Translations under genes and position numbers: made by a program
Notes under the pieces: model-generated
What the model was told of the DNA's origin: nothing
Seen by the model: the letters and a program-made list of their open reading frames with translations, nothing else
Databases searched by the model: none
Source of the DNA: Streptomyces fradiae
Lineage (GTDB): Bacteria > Actinomycetota > Actinomycetes > Streptomycetales > Streptomycetaceae
DNA: 64,000 bases
Assembly (NCBI RefSeq): GCF_041270065.1
Contig: NZ_CP065958.1
Span: 806,001 to 870,000 of the forward strand
Direction: 5' to 3'
Shown here: one piece after another, positions 43,437 through 51,859 of the stretch
Numbering within the stretch: the stretch's first letter is position 1
How the letters are laid out: each line of letters starts with the position of its first letter

Positions 43437-45497
43437 TCAGCAGTAGGACTCCCCCGGCTGCGGCCCGGCTTCGGACAGCACGGAGCGCACCTCGTCCGGC
43501 CAGGGCGCGGCGCCCTCGGCGCGGGCGGCCGAGTGGACCACCGACATGCGCCCGGTGGCGGCCGGGCCGCGCGGCCCCTGCACGTCGAAGGCGTAGTGCA
43601 GCGACGAACCGCCCACCTTCGCGACCCGGAACTCGATCCGGACCGGGTCCCCGAACCACAGCCGGTCGCGGTAGTCGGCCTCGAAGTGGACCCGCGGAAT
43701 GCTGCCGAACAGCCGGTCGAGCCCGAGCCGCCGCAGCAGGACGGCCTCCGCCGCCTCGGCCCAGCGCTGGACGGAGGAGAAGTGGTAGTGCCCCGCCGCG
43801 TCGGTGTCGGGCCACTCGACCCGCCGCTCGACCACCACGCTCGGCAGGGCCGGCCCGGCACCCTCGCCCGTCGCCCCGCGCCCGACCCGGGCCCACCGCC
43901 TCAGCTCCGCCCGCTGGAGCTTTCCGCTGGAGTTGCGGGGCAGCGAGGCGACGAACTCCACCGCGCGCGGGTACTTGTAGGGGGCGATGGTCCGCTTGAC
44001 GAAGTCCTGGAGCTCCTTGGTCGTCCCGGGTCCGGCCGGTACTCCGTCGCGGAGCACGACGAACGCCTTGACGATCGTGCCGCGCCGCTCGTCGGGCGCT
44101 CCCGCGACGGCGCAGTCCGCGACGTCCGGATGCCCGACCAGGGCCTGCTCGACCTCGGGGCCCGCGATGTTGTACCCCGAGGAGACGATCATGTCGTCGC
44201 TGCGCGCCTGGTACCAGAAGTAGCCGTCCTGGTCCCGGACATAGGTGTCGCCGGTGATGTTCCAGCCGTCGCGTACGTAGACGGTCTGGCGTTCGTCGTC
44301 CAGGTAGCGGCAGCCCGTCGGGCCCTTCACCGCCAGCAGGCCGGGCCGGCCGTCGGGCACGGGGTTCCCCTCGGCGTCGAGGACGGCGGCCCGGTAGCCC
44401 GGAACGGGCTTGCCGGTGGCGCCGGGGCGCACCTCGCCGTCGGCGGCCGAGATGAACACGTGCAGCATCTCGGTCGCGCCGATGCCGTCGATCAGGCGCA
44501 GTCCGGTGGCCTCGTGGAACGCCTGCCACACCGAGGCGGGCAGGGACTCGCCGGCCGAGACGCAGCGGCGCACGGCCGCCAGGCGATCGGCAAGCCCGGC
44601 GGCGAGGATCGCCCGGTAGGCGGTCGGAGCGGTGAAAAGGACGGTGACCCGGCGCTCCGCCACGTGCTCGGCGAGCTGCTGGGGCGTGGCCTGCTCCAGG
44701 AGCAGTGACGCCGCCCCGACCCGCAGGGGGAAGACGACCAGACCGCCGAGGCCGAAGGTGAACGCCAGCGGCGGAGTTCCCGCGAACAGGTCGTCCGCCT
44801 CCGGCCGCAGGACGTGCCGGGAGAAGGTGTCGGCGTTCGCCAGGACATCGCGGTGGAAGTGCAGGGTCGCCTTGGGGCGGCCGGTGGTACCGGACGTGAA
44901 CGCGATCAGGGCCACGTCGTCCGCCGCCGTCTCCACGGCGGTGAACACGCCCCGCTTGGCCGCGCAGCGCTCCGACAGATCCTGCGGACCGGAGCCGCCG
45001 TAGGTCAGCGTGGTCATGCCGGTCGTCCCGGCGGCATCCAGTTCATCGCGGAAGCGGTGGTCGCAGAGCGCGACGACCGGCGCGCTGATCTCGCAGAGAG
45101 CGGACAGCTCGGGTGCCCGGAGCAGCGGCATCGTGGTGACGACGACGCCGCCGGCCTTCAGCACGCCGAGCCAACAGGCCACCAGCCATGGGTTGTTGGG
45201 TCCCCGGAGCAGCACGCGGTTGCCCGGTACGAGCCCGAGGTCCTCGGTCAGGACCTGCGCGACGCGGTCGACGCGGGAGCGCAGTTCCCCGTACGTCCAC
45301 TCCTCGGTCGGCGTCAGCAGACAGCGCCGGTCCGCCCCGAACCGCTCGATGGTCTCGTCGAGCAGCGACACGGCGCAGTTCAGCCGGTCCGGATAGGTCA
45401 ACTCGGGGAGTTCGAAGAGAAGTTCGGGCCATTGGTCGAACGGCGGGAGCCGGTCTCGACAGAAGGTGTCCACATGCGCGGAGGGGGAGAGCTCCAT
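43437..45497 (-). CDS. Aryl-CoA ligase fused to a 4HBT-type acyl-CoA thioesterase
   Basis: A 686-residue fusion. Residues 1 to about 535 are an AMP-forming acyl-CoA ligase of the benzoate/2-aminobenzoate type: FTSGTTGRPKATLHFHRD (phosphate loop), IGATEMLHVFI, WNITGDTYVRDQDGYFWYQARSDDMI and the C-terminal SSGKLQRAELRR with the catalytic lysine. Residues about 554-665 are a hotdog thioesterase with WPDTDAAGHYHFSSVQRWAE, the 4-hydroxybenzoyl-CoA thioesterase active-site pattern. One protein could thus charge salicylate to its CoA ester and later release gentisate from gentisyl-CoA. It is first in the aromatic operon, behind a good promoter. Confidence 0.9.
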   Translation of the reverse strand: MELSPSAHVDTFCRDRLPPFDQWPELLFELPELTYPDRLNCAVSLLDETIERFGADRRCLLTPTEEWTYGELRSRVDRVAQVLTEDLGLVPGNRVLLRGPNNPWLVACWLGVLKAGGVVVTTMPLLRAPELSALCEISAPVVALCDHRFRDELDAAGTTGMTTLTYGGSGPQDLSERCAAKRGVFTAVETAADDVALIAFTSGTTGRPKATLHFHRDVLANADTFSRHVLRPEADDLFAGTPPLAFTFGLGGLVVFPLRVGAASLLLEQATPQQLAEHVAERRVTVLFTAPTAYRAILAAGLADRLAAVRRCVSAGESLPASVWQAFHEATGLRLIDGIGATEMLHVFISAADGEVRPGATGKPVPGYRAAVLDAEGNPVPDGRPGLLAVKGPTGCRYLDDERQTVYVRDGWNITGDTYVRDQDGYFWYQARSDDMIVSSGYNIAGPEVEQALVGHPDVADCAVAGAPDERRGTIVKAFVVLRDGVPAGPGTTKELQDFVKRTIAPYKYPRAVEFVASLPRNSSGKLQRAELRRWARVGRGATGEGAGPALPSVVVERRVEWPDTDAAGHYHFSSVQRWAEAAEAVLLRRLGLDRLFGSIPRVHFEADYRDRLWFGDPVRIEFRVAKVGGSSLHYAFDVQGPRGPAATGRMSVVHSAARAEGAAPWPDEVRSVLSEAGPQPGESYC

Positions 45498-45533
45498 GGC
45501 GGTACCTCATTCGGGTCAGCGGGGAGTGAGGCA

Positions 45534-45561
45534 AGTATGCCGTTCTGATGACGACAGTCAA
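45534..45561 (-). promoter_or_regulatory. Predicted promoter of the aromatic-acid operon
   Basis: On the minus strand TTGACT (45556-45561) and CATACT (45534-45539) are 16 bp apart, 37 bp before the ligase start. The surrounding stretch is AT-richer than the genes. A PaaX site may overlap it, but I cannot define one. Confidence 0.5.
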
Positions 45562-45655
45562 GAAGACTGCATATTTTGCCGGGCGAGGGCCACCGGGCCT
45601 CAGGACCACCCGACCTCAGGACCACCGGGCCTCAGGGCTGCGGGGGTCACCACCG

Positions 45656-46111
45656 TCAGACGGCGGCCGGCAGCCGCACCCGGACGGCCTTGCCCGGGAG
45701 CCTCGGCAGGACGTCCAGCTCACCGGCCAGTCCGGCCACGGCGCAGCCGACGAGGAAGAGCCCGCGCCCGCCCTCGGCGTCCAGGTCGGCCGGACCGGAG
45801 ATCTCGGGCCGGACAGGGTGGTCGTCGCTCACCTCCAGCCACACCCGCGAACCGTCGAGCCCAAGCTCGACCCGGACGAGCTCGGTGACCGGGGCGGCAT
45901 GCGTGACGGCATTGGCGACGAGTTCACTGACGGCGAGGAGCAGCGCGTCGACGACGTCGCAGGCGACCGGCCAGTCGCGCAGGACCGCACGCAACCGCCC
46001 CCTCACCTCGGGGACCACCGCAAGGGAGGGCCGGAAGCCCCACCGGGCGCGCTTGACGTCCGCCCGCTCCGGTGCGACGGCCGACAGGGCGGATTCGGAG
46101 ATGGTGTACAT
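45656..46111 (-). CDS. ATP-binding protein, anti-sigma-factor type (SpoIIAB/RsbW-like HATPase)
   Basis: A 151-residue GHKL-fold protein of the kind abundant in streptomycetes as anti-sigma regulators. The N-box is LLLAVSELVANAVTHA, and the G1 region is VSDDHPVRPEI followed by GGRGLFLVGCAVAG. The ATG at 46111 follows GGGAG; the longer frame to 46180 reaches into the operator at 46173 and was not used. Partner sigma factor or anti-anti-sigma protein is not encoded nearby. It is divergent from an alpha/beta hydrolase, with a palindromic operator between. Confidence 0.87.
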   Translation of the reverse strand: MYTISESALSAVAPERADVKRARWGFRPSLAVVPEVRGRLRAVLRDWPVACDVVDALLLAVSELVANAVTHAAPVTELVRVELGLDGSRVWLEVSDDHPVRPEISGPADLDAEGGRGLFLVGCAVAGLAGELDVLPRLPGKAVRVRLPAAV

Positions 46112-46172
46112 GATCGAGCTCCCGATGCGCCGGGACCTTGGGGCGCCTCGCGGTCGAGGCATGGACCCCTTC

Positions 46173-46188
46173 GGTAACACGTGTTACC
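46173..46188. promoter_or_regulatory. GRTNACACGTGTNAYY operator, copy 3
   Basis: GGTAACACGTGTTACC is a perfect 16-bp palindrome, in the gap between the ATPase and alpha/beta hydrolase genes. Matches copies at 27242, 34823 and 47282. Confidence 0.7.
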
Positions 46189-46269
46189 TTCATAACGCCC
46201 ACCCGTAGATCCACTCAAGGACTACCGGGCGGAAACTTCGCTTTTGGGCGATTTGCCAGGAGGTAGACC

Positions 46270-47226
46270 ATGACCCAGCAGACCCCGCCCCAGGCCGACA
46301 TGACCTGGCCGCCGCCGGCCTTCCTGCCGCCCCCGGCGCCCGTGGTCACGGCCGACGGATGCCGCCGCTTCGAGGGCGCCACCTACGCCACGACCCCCGG
46401 CTACCGGCCGCGCCTGCTCGACGTGTACGTCCCGGCCGGCCACGACGCCGATGACCGTACGAACGGACCCTGCCCCGCCGTCGTATGGATCCACGGAGGC
46501 GGCTGGATGGACGGCGACCGGCGCTACCCGCCGCCCACCGTGCCGGCGGAGCTGCTGTTCGGCACCCTCCTCGGCGCGGGCCTCGCGGTGGTCACCCTGG
46601 ACTACCGGCACAGCCTCGAAGCGCCGTTCCCCGCCCAGCTGCACGACGTGAAGGCCGCCATCCGCTACGTCCGCGCCTTCGCCGACACCCTCGGAATCGA
46701 CGCCGACCGCATCGGCGTCTGGGGCGAATCGGCGGGCGGCCACCTCGCCGCCCTGGCCGCCCTCACCGGTCCCGGCACCGCCGACGGGCTGCTGGAAGGC
46801 GCCGAGGGCGTGGCCGAGGGCGACACCTCCGTCCAGGCGGCGGTCGACTGGTACGGGGTGTCCGACATCGTCTCGGCGGCCGCCGCTATCCCGCCACAGC
46901 TCGCCCCGCTCGGCGACCCGTACACCGCCCTGCTCGGCGCGGCCCCGGCCGACCGGCCCGACCTGGCGGCCGCGGCCAGCCCCGTCACGTACGCGACACG
47001 GCCCGCCCCGCCGTTCCTGCTCGTGCACGGCACGGCGGACAGCCTGGTGCCGTACGGGCAGAGCGAGCTGCTCACCGAACAGCTGCGGGCGCAGGGCGGC
47101 GTGGTCGAACTCGTCCCCGTGGACGGTGCCGACCACATCTTCCTCGGCGTACCGGACATCCCCGCGCTCGTCACCCGCAGCGTGTCCTTCCTCGCGGACC
47201 GCCTCAAGGCACACGCCGCACGCTGA
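46270..47226 (+). CDS. Alpha/beta hydrolase, esterase/lipase (HSL-like) family
   Basis: A 318-residue alpha/beta hydrolase. It has the oxyanion-hole motif VVWIHGGGWMDGD, nucleophile VWGESAGGHLAAL, a late Asp in LLVHGTADSLVP and the histidine in DGADHIFLG, so the triad is complete. It lacks a signal peptide and resembles BD-FAE-like esterases acting on small esters. The ATG at 46270 follows AGGAGG. Palindromic operators flank it on both sides (46173 and 47282), and the PAP2 phosphatase gene follows 94 bp downstream. Confidence 0.9.
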   Translation: MTQQTPPQADMTWPPPAFLPPPAPVVTADGCRRFEGATYATTPGYRPRLLDVYVPAGHDADDRTNGPCPAVVWIHGGGWMDGDRRYPPPTVPAELLFGTLLGAGLAVVTLDYRHSLEAPFPAQLHDVKAAIRYVRAFADTLGIDADRIGVWGESAGGHLAALAALTGPGTADGLLEGAEGVAEGDTSVQAAVDWYGVSDIVSAAAAIPPQLAPLGDPYTALLGAAPADRPDLAAAASPVTYATRPAPPFLLVHGTADSLVPYGQSELLTEQLRAQGGVVELVPVDGADHIFLGVPDIPALVTRSVSFLADRLKAHAAR

Positions 47227-47281
47227 CGCGCGCGGCCGCAGACCGCGGGTCTGCGGCGCGTGACATGTCGACCATCGCGGC

Positions 47282-47297
47282 GATTACACGTGTAATT
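47282..47297. promoter_or_regulatory. GRTNACACGTGTNAYY operator, copy 4
   Basis: GATTACACGTGTAATT contains the perfect 14-bp palindrome ATTACACGTGTAAT and lies 23 bp before the PAP2 start codon. Confidence 0.7.
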
Positions 47298-47320
47298 TCC
47301 CAGCCAGGCAGAGGAATCAC

Positions 47321-48142
47321 ATGCCCCACGCCTCCCTCACAGCGCCGGAGACCGCCGGCCCGGTCCGGCGCCGTCTCACCCCCGGTCTTCCGACCACCGG
47401 CACCGCGCTGCTCGGTGCGGCGCTCGCCGCCGCGGCGGCCCTGGTCTGCGTGATCGTCACGACCGGCACCGCCCGTCCACGCCTGCAAAGTCTGGACGAG
47501 CGGTGGCTCACCTGGATGGGCGGCCCGCACGCCGGCGTCCCGCTGGCGGCCGCGACCGTACTCGACCGGTTCGGAGGCCCCGCCGGGGCGATCGTGCCGC
47601 TCGCCCTGGTGGCCGTCCTGTGCGTGCGGCGACGCTGGTGGTCGTCGCTGTACTTCCTCACCGCCTACCTCGGCGGCAGTGCGCTCGTCGTCCAGCTCCT
47701 CAAGCACGCGGTGGACCGCCCCCGCCCCGCCGGACCCCTGGTCCGGGTGGACCACGGCTCCTTTCCCTCCGGACATGCCTTCGGTGCGGCCCTGCTCGTC
47801 GTCCTCGTCGGCGCGCTGTTCGTGTCTCGCGCCCGCAGACCCCTGTGGTGGGCGCTCGGCGCCCTGTTCACGACGGCGATGATGTGGTCCCGCACCTGGC
47901 TCCACGCCCACTGGCTCAGCGACACCGTCGCCGGAGCCCTGGCCGGCTCCGCCACCGGCCTGCTGCTGTGGTGCGCGTTCGCTCCCCTCCTACGGCGCGA
48001 GGCGAGCCGCCCCGGCCGGCCGCGCCGCTGCCGACTTCGGCCGGCTGTCAGACGGACCGCCCCCGCACCCGGCACGCCGGACGACAGCGGCCCGCCTCGG
48101 CCCGTCACCGGGCCGGCGTCGCGGACGCGGTCTGAGCTCTGA
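47321..48142 (+). CDS. PAP2 family membrane phosphatase (catalytic residues intact)
   Basis: A 273-residue membrane protein with about six hydrophobic segments and all three PAP2 motifs: K128-x6-R135-P136, PSGH at 149-152 (SFPSGHAFGAALL) and SRTWLHAHWLSD at 190-201 with the nucleophilic H197. It should dephosphorylate a lipid phosphate or undecaprenyl pyrophosphate at the membrane surface. It is clearly related to the protein encoded at 26285-26977, which has lost both histidines. Its 3' end overlaps the convergent aldolase gene by 38 bp. A palindromic operator lies just upstream of its AGAGGA ribosome site. Confidence 0.9.
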   Translation: MPHASLTAPETAGPVRRRLTPGLPTTGTALLGAALAAAAALVCVIVTTGTARPRLQSLDERWLTWMGGPHAGVPLAAATVLDRFGGPAGAIVPLALVAVLCVRRRWWSSLYFLTAYLGGSALVVQLLKHAVDRPRPAGPLVRVDHGSFPSGHAFGAALLVVLVGALFVSRARRPLWWALGALFTTAMMWSRTWLHAHWLSDTVAGALAGSATGLLLWCAFAPLLRREASRPGRPRRCRLRPAVRRTAPAPGTPDDSGPPRPVTGPASRTRSEL

Positions 48143-48965
48143 GCACGCCGAGCAGCCGCGTCACCTCACCGGCCATCGCCGTGCGTCCCGCGCCGAGGTA
48201 GCGGCGGGTGTCGACCAGCGACGGGTCGCTGTCGAGCACCTCGCGCGCGGCCGTGGTGAAGATCCGGTTCAGGTGGGTGGCGAGATTGACCTTGGTCATG
48301 CCGTGGTCGACGGCGGCGGTCAGCGCGTCGTCCGCGGCGCCGGAGGAGCCGTGCAGGACCAGCGGTACGGGGACGGCTTCGCGCAGCGCGCGGATCAGGT
48401 GGAAGTCCAGGACCGCGTCGCGGGTGCGCATGGCGTGGGAGGTGCCCACGGCCACGGCGAGCGCGTCCACTCCGGTGGCCGCGACGAACGCCGCGGCCTC
48501 GGCCGGGTCGGTGCGGGCACCGGGGGCGTGGACGCCGTCCTTGCCGCCGACCTCGCCGAGCTCGGCCTCCACCCAGACCCCGGCCGCGTGGCAGTGGGCG
48601 GTGATCGCCTCGGTGGCCCGGAGGTTCTCCTCGTACGGGAGCACCGAGGCGTCGTACATGACGGAGGTGAAACCGAGTTCCACGGCCTCGTGGACCAGGG
48701 CGTCGGAGGTCGCGTGGTCGAGGTGGACCGCGACCGGGACCCGGGCGACGCGGGCGACGGCCAGGGTCGCCGGGCCGATGGCCTGGAGGCCGCCGTGGTA
48801 GCGGGCCGCGTTCTCGCTGATCTGGAGGATGACCGGCGCGCCGGCGGCTTCCGCGCCGGCCGTGATCGCCTGGGCGTGTTCGAGCTGGATGACGTTGAAG
48901 GCGCCCACGCCGTGGCCGGCGCGCGCGGCGGGGGTGACGATGTCCCCCGTACTGACGAGAGGCAT
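48105..48965 (-). CDS. Class II fructose/tagatose-bisphosphate aldolase
   Basis: A 286-residue zinc-dependent aldolase of the GatY/KbaY/FbaA type, cleaving tagatose- or fructose-1,6-bisphosphate to dihydroxyacetone phosphate and glyceraldehyde 3-phosphate. Zinc and catalytic residues are seen in VAVHLDHATSDALVHEA, EAELGEVGGKDGV, AVGTSHAMR and LVLHGSSGA, followed by GMTKVNLATHLN. It is last in the operon with PfkB, ROK and SIS genes, which together make a complete route from an amino-sugar or galactose-type sugar. The tagatose isomer is favoured by that context. Its stop overlaps the PAP2 gene by 38 bp. Confidence 0.9.
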   Translation of the reverse strand: MPLVSTGDIVTPAARAGHGVGAFNVIQLEHAQAITAGAEAAGAPVILQISENAARYHGGLQAIGPATLAVARVARVPVAVHLDHATSDALVHEAVELGFTSVMYDASVLPYEENLRATEAITAHCHAAGVWVEAELGEVGGKDGVHAPGARTDPAEAAAFVAATGVDALAVAVGTSHAMRTRDAVLDFHLIRALREAVPVPLVLHGSSGAADDALTAAVDHGMTKVNLATHLNRIFTTAAREVLDSDPSLVDTRRYLGAGRTAMAGEVTRLLGVLRAQTASATPAR

Positions 48966-48974
48966 GACGGTTCC

Positions 48975-49919
48975 TTACGAGAGGGCCGGGAGGGGCGGGA
49001 GGGGCGGAAGGGGGTGCACGTCCACCGCATCGCGAAGGCGCCGGTGGACGGTGGGGTCGAACGAGCCCGCCAGCGGGGCGGCGACGGTGGCGGCCGAGAG
49101 CGCCACCGCCTCGGCGAGCCGCCGCGGCCAGGAGACGCCGGCCGCCAGGCCCCGGGCCAGGGCGGCGACCGCCGCGTCGCCGGCGCCGGTCGGGTTGCCG
49201 CGCAGCCGCTCGGGCGGCACGGCGCGCCAGGCGCCCTCCGGGGTGACGGCGAGGAGGCCGTCCGGGCCGAGGGAGGCGACCACGGCTTCGGCGCCGGCGG
49301 CGCGCAGGGCCTCGGCCGCCCGGTGGGGGTCCGACTCGCCGGTGGCCTCGGCCAGTTCGTCGGCGTTCGGCTTGACGAGGGCCGGGCCCGCCGGAAGGGC
49401 GGCGCGGAGCGCCGGGCCGCTGGTGTCGAGGACCGCCGGGACGGCCCGGGCCCGGGCGGCGTGGACGAGGGTCGCGTACGCGTCCTCGGGCAGGCCGGGC
49501 GGAAGGCTGCCGGAGAGCACGACGACCGTGGCCCGTTCGACGCACGCCGCGAAATCGGCGAGGAAGCTCCGCCATTCCTCGGGCCGGACGACGGGGCCCG
49601 GTTCGAGGAGCGTCGTCGTGTCGCCGGTGTGCTCGTCCACCACGGCCACCGTGCGGCGGGTCTCGCCGTCGACGGGCGTGAGGAGCTCCGGGAGTTCCGC
49701 CCGGCACAGTTCGCGCCGTACCGCCTCGCCGGTCGGTCCGCCGGCCAGGCCGGTGACGAGCGTGGGGAGGCCCAGGGTGTGCAGGACGCGCGACACGTTG
49801 ACGCCCTTGCCGCCCGCCCGGGCACCGACCTCGCGGACCCGGTGTGCGGAGTGGGGGCGGAGGCGGTCGACGCGGTGGGTGATGTCGAGGGCCGGATTGA
49901 GGGTGACGGTGACGATCAC
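48975..49919 (-). CDS. PfkB family hexose-phosphate kinase (tagatose-6-phosphate kinase / 1-phosphofructokinase type)
   Basis: A 314-residue ribokinase-fold kinase of the FruK/LacC subgroup: MIVTVTLNPALDITHRVD, GGKGVNVSRVLHTLG, VVLSGSLPPGLPEDAY and the C-terminal PfkB signature NPTGAGDAAVAALARGL with the catalytic Asp. It phosphorylates a hexose phosphate to a 1,6-bisphosphate. With the aldolase gene 9 bp downstream, tagatose 6-phosphate is the likeliest substrate. The GTG start overlaps the ROK gene by four bases. Confidence 0.9.
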   Translation of the reverse strand: MIVTVTLNPALDITHRVDRLRPHSAHRVREVGARAGGKGVNVSRVLHTLGLPTLVTGLAGGPTGEAVRRELCRAELPELLTPVDGETRRTVAVVDEHTGDTTTLLEPGPVVRPEEWRSFLADFAACVERATVVVLSGSLPPGLPEDAYATLVHAARARAVPAVLDTSGPALRAALPAGPALVKPNADELAEATGESDPHRAAEALRAAGAEAVVASLGPDGLLAVTPEGAWRAVPPERLRGNPTGAGDAAVAALARGLAAGVSWPRRLAEAVALSAATVAAPLAGSFDPTVHRRLRDAVDVHPLPPLPPLPALS

Positions 49920-50899
49920 GGTCCTGTCACCTCCCGTTCCAGGAGGTCATGGGCGAGCAGCGCCGCGCCCATGCAGCCGGCCCGGTCGCCGAGCCGGGCC
50001 TCGGTGACCTCCGGTACCGCCTGGAAGGTCAGCCGGTGCGCGAGGGCCTCGCGCAGGGGCGCCAGGTAGGCCTCCCCCGCGCGGGCCAGGCCTCCGCCGA
50101 CGACGACGCGCTCGGGGTCGTACAGCGTGACCGCCGTCGCCAGGGCGTCGGCGAGCGCCTCGATCGCCTCGGTCCAGATCCCGGCGGCCACGTCGTCGCC
50201 GGCGTCGGCGCGGCGCTGCACCTCCCGGGCGGTGATGCCGTGCCAGCCGGTGGCACGAACGTAGCGGCGGGCGATGGCCGCGGCCGACGCCACCGTCTCC
50301 AGACAGCCGCGTCCTCCGCAGCGGCAGCGTTCGCCGCCGGGCCGGACGACGACATGGCCGAGTTCGCCGGCCCGGCCGTGCCCGCCGGTGAGCGCGCGGC
50401 CGCGCCGGAACGCGGCGGCGGCGATGCCCGTACCGACCGGCACGAACAGGAAGTCGGCGCAGCCGCGGCCGGCGCCGACGCGCGCCTCGGCCAGTCCCCC
50501 GGCGCGTACGTCGTGGCCGAAGGCGACGGGGAGACAGAGGTGTTCGGCCAGCCAGTCCTGGACGGGTACGTCGGCCCAGCCGAGGTTGCCCGCGAGGACG
50601 GCGAGGCCCGATTCCTCGTCGACGAGGCCGGGGACGACGATCCCGGCCGCGTCCGCGTCCGGGCACCGCCCGGCGAGTTCTTCGGCGCAGGCGAGGACGG
50701 TCTCCAGGACCGCCTCGGGGCCGCGGTCGGCGCGCGTGTACCAGCGGTCGGTGTGTTCGAGGGTGGTGGCGCCTTCGGTGAGGGTGCCGCCCTTGATGGA
50801 GGTGCCGCCGACGTCCAGGGCGATGACCGTCCGTGCGGCGGTCCTCGCGGAGGTGCCTCTGGCGCCCACGCTGCTTCCGGTGCCCGCGGCGGTGGTCAT
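49916..50899 (-). CDS. ROK family sugar kinase
   Basis: A 327-residue ROK kinase with ATP-binding LDVGGTSIKGGTL, GELGHVVVRP (catalytic/zinc histidine) and the zinc motif CRCGGRGCLETVASAAA. There is no N-terminal winged helix, so it is an enzyme rather than a ROK repressor. It would phosphorylate the imported sugar at C6. Overlaps of four bases with both neighbouring genes tie it to the SIS isomerase and PfkB kinase. The sugar is not readable, but galactosamine, N-acetylgalactosamine or a galactose relative fits the set. Confidence 0.9.
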   Translation of the reverse strand: MTTAAGTGSSVGARGTSARTAARTVIALDVGGTSIKGGTLTEGATTLEHTDRWYTRADRGPEAVLETVLACAEELAGRCPDADAAGIVVPGLVDEESGLAVLAGNLGWADVPVQDWLAEHLCLPVAFGHDVRAGGLAEARVGAGRGCADFLFVPVGTGIAAAAFRRGRALTGGHGRAGELGHVVVRPGGERCRCGGRGCLETVASAAAIARRYVRATGWHGITAREVQRRADAGDDVAAGIWTEAIEALADALATAVTLYDPERVVVGGGLARAGEAYLAPLREALAHRLTFQAVPEVTEARLGDRAGCMGAALLAHDLLEREVTGP

Positions 50900-51768
50900 G
50901 AGCCGGTGAGGACGATGGAGCGGGTGAGGTTGCGCGGCTTGTCGGGGTCGAGGCCCCGGCGTTCGGCGAGGGCGACGGCCAGGCGCTGGGCGCGGATCAG
51001 GTCGGCGAGCGGGTCGCCGGGGGACGCCGTGAGGTACGCGCCGGTCGCGCGGACCTGGTCGGCCAGGCCGGCCGGCGGCTCGCCGAAGAACCACACGACC
51101 GTGCCGGGGCCGCTGACGCTGATGGGGCCGTGTCGGTACTCCATGGCCGGGTACGACTCCGTCCACGATCCGGAGGCCTCGCGCAGCTTCAGCGCCGCCT
51201 CGTGGGCCAGGCCGGTGGTCCAGCCCGTGCCGAGGAACGTGAACTGACCGGCGGTCAGGAGCTCCTCGGGCAGCCGGGACGCCAGGGCGTCGTCGGCCTG
51301 CCGCAGCAGGTCCTGCGGTACGGGGCCGAGGCTCGCGCGCAGCAGGAGGAGCGCGGTCGTGGCGAAGCGGGTCTGCACGACGGAGCGTTCGTCGGCGAAG
51401 GACAGGTCCACGACGGTGCCGGCGGCGTCCTTGACGGGCGTGCCGAGATCGCCGGTCAGTGCCACCGTCGCGCTGTCGCCGGCCCGTTCGAGGGCGTCGA
51501 GGACCTCGGTCGTGGTGCCGGAGCGGGTGATGGCGACGACCCGGTCGTAGCGGCGCGCGGCAGGGAAGTCGGAGGCGGCGAACGCGTCCGTCTCCCCGAG
51601 CCCGGCGCCCTCGCGCAGCGCCGCGTACGCCTGCGCCATGTACAGCGAGGTGCCGCAGCCCACGACCGCGACCCGCTCACCGGCCTGCGGCAGCCCGGCC
51701 GGCCGGGTCTCCAGGGCCCGGCGCCAGCACGAGGGCTGCTCGGCTATTTCCACCTCGACGTGACTCAC
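50896..51768 (-). CDS. SIS domain sugar-phosphate isomerase/deaminase (AgaS-like)
   Basis: A 290-residue protein with two SIS (sugar isomerase) domains: the first has AVVGCGTSLYMAQAYAA and VVAITRSGTTTEVLDALE, the second TFLGTGWTTGLAHEAALKLREASG and AMEYRHGPIS. This matches the isomerase half of GlmS and the AgaS galactosamine-6-phosphate deaminase/isomerase. In the AgaS role it turns galactosamine 6-phosphate into tagatose 6-phosphate plus ammonia, which suits the downstream PfkB kinase and aldolase. It is the first gene of the operon, with GTG after GGGAGG, and is divergent from a DeoR regulator. Confidence 0.88.
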   Translation of the reverse strand: MSHVEVEIAEQPSCWRRALETRPAGLPQAGERVAVVGCGTSLYMAQAYAALREGAGLGETDAFAASDFPAARRYDRVVAITRSGTTTEVLDALERAGDSATVALTGDLGTPVKDAAGTVVDLSFADERSVVQTRFATTALLLLRASLGPVPQDLLRQADDALASRLPEELLTAGQFTFLGTGWTTGLAHEAALKLREASGSWTESYPAMEYRHGPISVSGPGTVVWFFGEPPAGLADQVRATGAYLTASPGDPLADLIRAQRLAVALAERRGLDPDKPRNLTRSIVLTGS

Positions 51769-51829
51769 AGGGCCTCCCAGAAGGTGCGTCGGCCGGTCTA
51801 CGCCCAGCCGAATGATTGAACATGACTCG

Positions 51830-51859
51830 TTTATAGCTTCTTCGATCAGCTTTGAGCAA
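51830..51859 (-). promoter_or_regulatory. Predicted promoter of the SIS-ROK-PfkB-aldolase operon with TTGAGCAA motif
   Basis: On the minus strand TTGCTC (51854-51859) and TATAAA (51830-51835) are 18 bp apart. The -35 lies within the 8-mer TTGAGCAA (51852-51859), which recurs upstream of the sugar-binding protein gene at 55890, suggesting an operator for the DeoR protein encoded alongside. Confidence 0.6.

Noticed and set aside
39961..43446. Long plus-strand open frame of 1161 codons
   Set aside because: Antisense to nitrilase and the bifunctional hydroxylase, with no family signature; explained by the GC-rich third positions of the real genes.
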